Under the pieces are notes generated by a model. It was not told the DNA's origin and did no database searches. It saw only the letters and a list, made by a program, of their open reading frames with translations. A stretch of DNA of 64,000 bases, taken from Lachnospiraceae bacterium V9D3004 (GTDB lineage Bacteria; Bacillota; Clostridia; Lachnospirales; Lachnospiraceae). Positions 63,389 through 64,000 of this stretch are shown here, piece after piece (the first letter of the stretch is position 1; every line of letters begins with the position of its first letter). The stretch lies in the NCBI GenBank assembly GCA_000621985.1, contig KK211381.1, positions 220,706-284,705 of the forward strand, in the 5' to 3' direction. Position numbers and translations under genes: made by a program.

Positions 63389-64000
63389 TTAATCTAATTG
63401 TATATCTCTTAATGATTCACGGTTTATGTTCTCAATATATATATTACCGTTTTCACAATAAGCGATTTGGGGTTGTGATGATTTTTTGTTTGCATGCTTG
63501 TTGTCGGGTGACCTGGCGATCGTATCACATATGCGGATCTGTGTTGGATTCATATTAAGCGCCGCAACAAATGCATGGCTGTTACCGCCGGCACCGGCAA
63601 ATACCTGACCATTCAGGTTGCCCAGTACGACAACGCTTCCTTTTGATACGACCTGTGCACCGCCGTTAACGTCACCAAGTACGATAACACTTGTGTCAAA
63701 ATCTATCATCTGGCCGTTTCTGAGCGTTCCTTTATAGAATCTTCCGGAATTGATCTTCTTTGCTTCGGCTTCGGCTTCAATCCTGTTAAGATTGTCACTA
63801 AGAGCCTGCGTCATCTTTTTCTCAACTTCCGGGTCATCTTCTGTCACACATACTATATTCAAATCCGTGCACTCCGATATTATTCCAACGATCTCGAATT
63901 TCTCTTCGTCAGTGAGATTCCTTCCGTGAAATGAAAGTGCAGCGGAAACATCACCAAAAAAATCAGATGATTTGGTAAATTTTTCCTTTATTTCTTCAAG
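63389..64000 (-). CDS. minC: Septum formation inhibitor MinC (5' end outside window)
   Basis: Division inhibitor that blocks FtsZ assembly away from mid-cell. The frame stays open to the right edge (first complete codon at 64000). The N-terminal domain is partly visible ('SSDFFGDVSAALSFHGRNLTD'). The C-terminal beta-helix (~103-160 of the visible part) has 'GTLRNGQMIDFDTSVIVLGD' and 'VVVLGNLNGQVFAGAGGN', typical of MinC. The start codon lies beyond 64000; an internal TTG at 63862 is not the start. Confidence 0.93.
   Translation of the reverse strand, partial: LEEIKEKFTKSSDFFGDVSAALSFHGRNLTDEEKFEIVGIISECTDLNIVCVTEDDPEVEKKMTQALSDNLNRIEAEAEAKKINSGRFYKGTLRNGQMIDFDTSVIVLGDVNGGAQVVSKGSVVVLGNLNGQVFAGAGGNSHAFVAALNMNPTQIRICDTIARSPDNKHANKKSSQPQIAYCENGNIYIENINRESLRDIQLD

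Noticed and set aside
1-64000. tRNA, rRNA, CRISPR, transposase, phage or toxin-antitoxin loci
   Set aside because: No segment shows the needed motifs. The only recombinase is a lone Xer-type gene without mobile neighbours.

Overview
The window is a gene-dense, low-GC chromosomal segment from a Gram-positive anaerobe of the class Clostridia, most probably family Lachnospiraceae (inference from protein content; no rRNA gene is present to confirm it). Supporting signs are the yicC-remA-gmk-rpoZ cluster, a DivIVA/SepF/Min division set, pyrB-pyrI with a separate regulatory chain, strong GGAGG ribosome binding sites, frequent TTG starts, and secreted proteins with Flg_new, BspA-type leucine-rich and PT-repeat modules. 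I saw no tRNA, rRNA, CRISPR array, transposase, prophage or recognised defence island. It reads as a housekeeping region with a few lineage-specific inserts.

Layout. 1-8 kb (+): tail of an acidic protein, an RluF-type pseudouridine synthase, a divergent NAD-dependent DNA ligase, MetA (predicted acetyl-CoA type), UppP and an FtsK/SpoIIIE translocase with a long repetitive linker. 8-16 kb (+): a long palindromic intergenic element, two adjacent RimK-like ATP-grasp proteins of unknown substrate, and a 1966-residue secreted papain-family protease. 16-21.8 kb: fhs (+), convergent pyrBI (-), a second hairpin element, a GH30 lipoprotein (+) and a small uncharacterised protein (-) behind a leader hairpin. 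21.9-26.7 kb (+): FKBP/trigger-factor-like lipoprotein, Der, PlsY, GpsA, S15. 26.8-34.5 kb: NAD synthesis (nadA divergent from nadB-nadC-niaR) followed by riboflavin synthesis (ribD-ribE-ribBA-ribH). 34.5-40.5 kb (+): pnp with a structured leader, then a polytopic membrane protein with 117-bp coding repeats and a polyprenyl-phosphate glycosyltransferase. 40.6-48 kb: cysteine desulfurase (+), PHP phosphatase and RqcH (-), then yicC-remA-gmk-rpoZ and two tandem signal peptidases I (+). 48-52.6 kb: an SOS-type LysM membrane protein, an N-acetylmuramoyl-L-alanine amidase, a lone tyrosine recombinase with a dif-like palindrome upstream, and an orphan BlaI-type repressor. 52.8-64 kb (-): RluD, LspA, AroB, DivIVA, SepF, YggS, a third structured intergenic element, a HlyD-like membrane protein, a D,D-carboxypeptidase lipoprotein, MgsA, RodA and MinE-MinD-MinC (MinC cut by the right edge).

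How the parts work together. Much of the segment serves the envelope and division: UppP recycles the lipid carrier, FtsK moves DNA, RodA/SepF/DivIVA/MinCDE build and place septum and wall, the amidase and carboxypeptidase trim peptidoglycan, LspA and two LepB proteins process exported proteins, and a YneA-like protein could halt division during DNA damage. The NAD and riboflavin genes form a cofactor block. The nad genes show a palindrome overlapping the -35 elements of two divergent promoters, as expected for control by NiaR, which the same operon encodes.

The strongest new leads are: (1) three LexA-box-like sites on a good promoter for a YneA-like LysM protein; (2) a 34-bp imperfect palindrome upstream of the XerS-like recombinase, a candidate dif site; (3) three long, nested, TTC-tipped palindromic intergenic elements with unrelated arm sequences; (4) the paired ATP-grasp genes; (5) the orphan BlaI gene with TACA/TGTA sites downstream of its promoter. 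All functions are inferred from motifs and context; no database search was possible.
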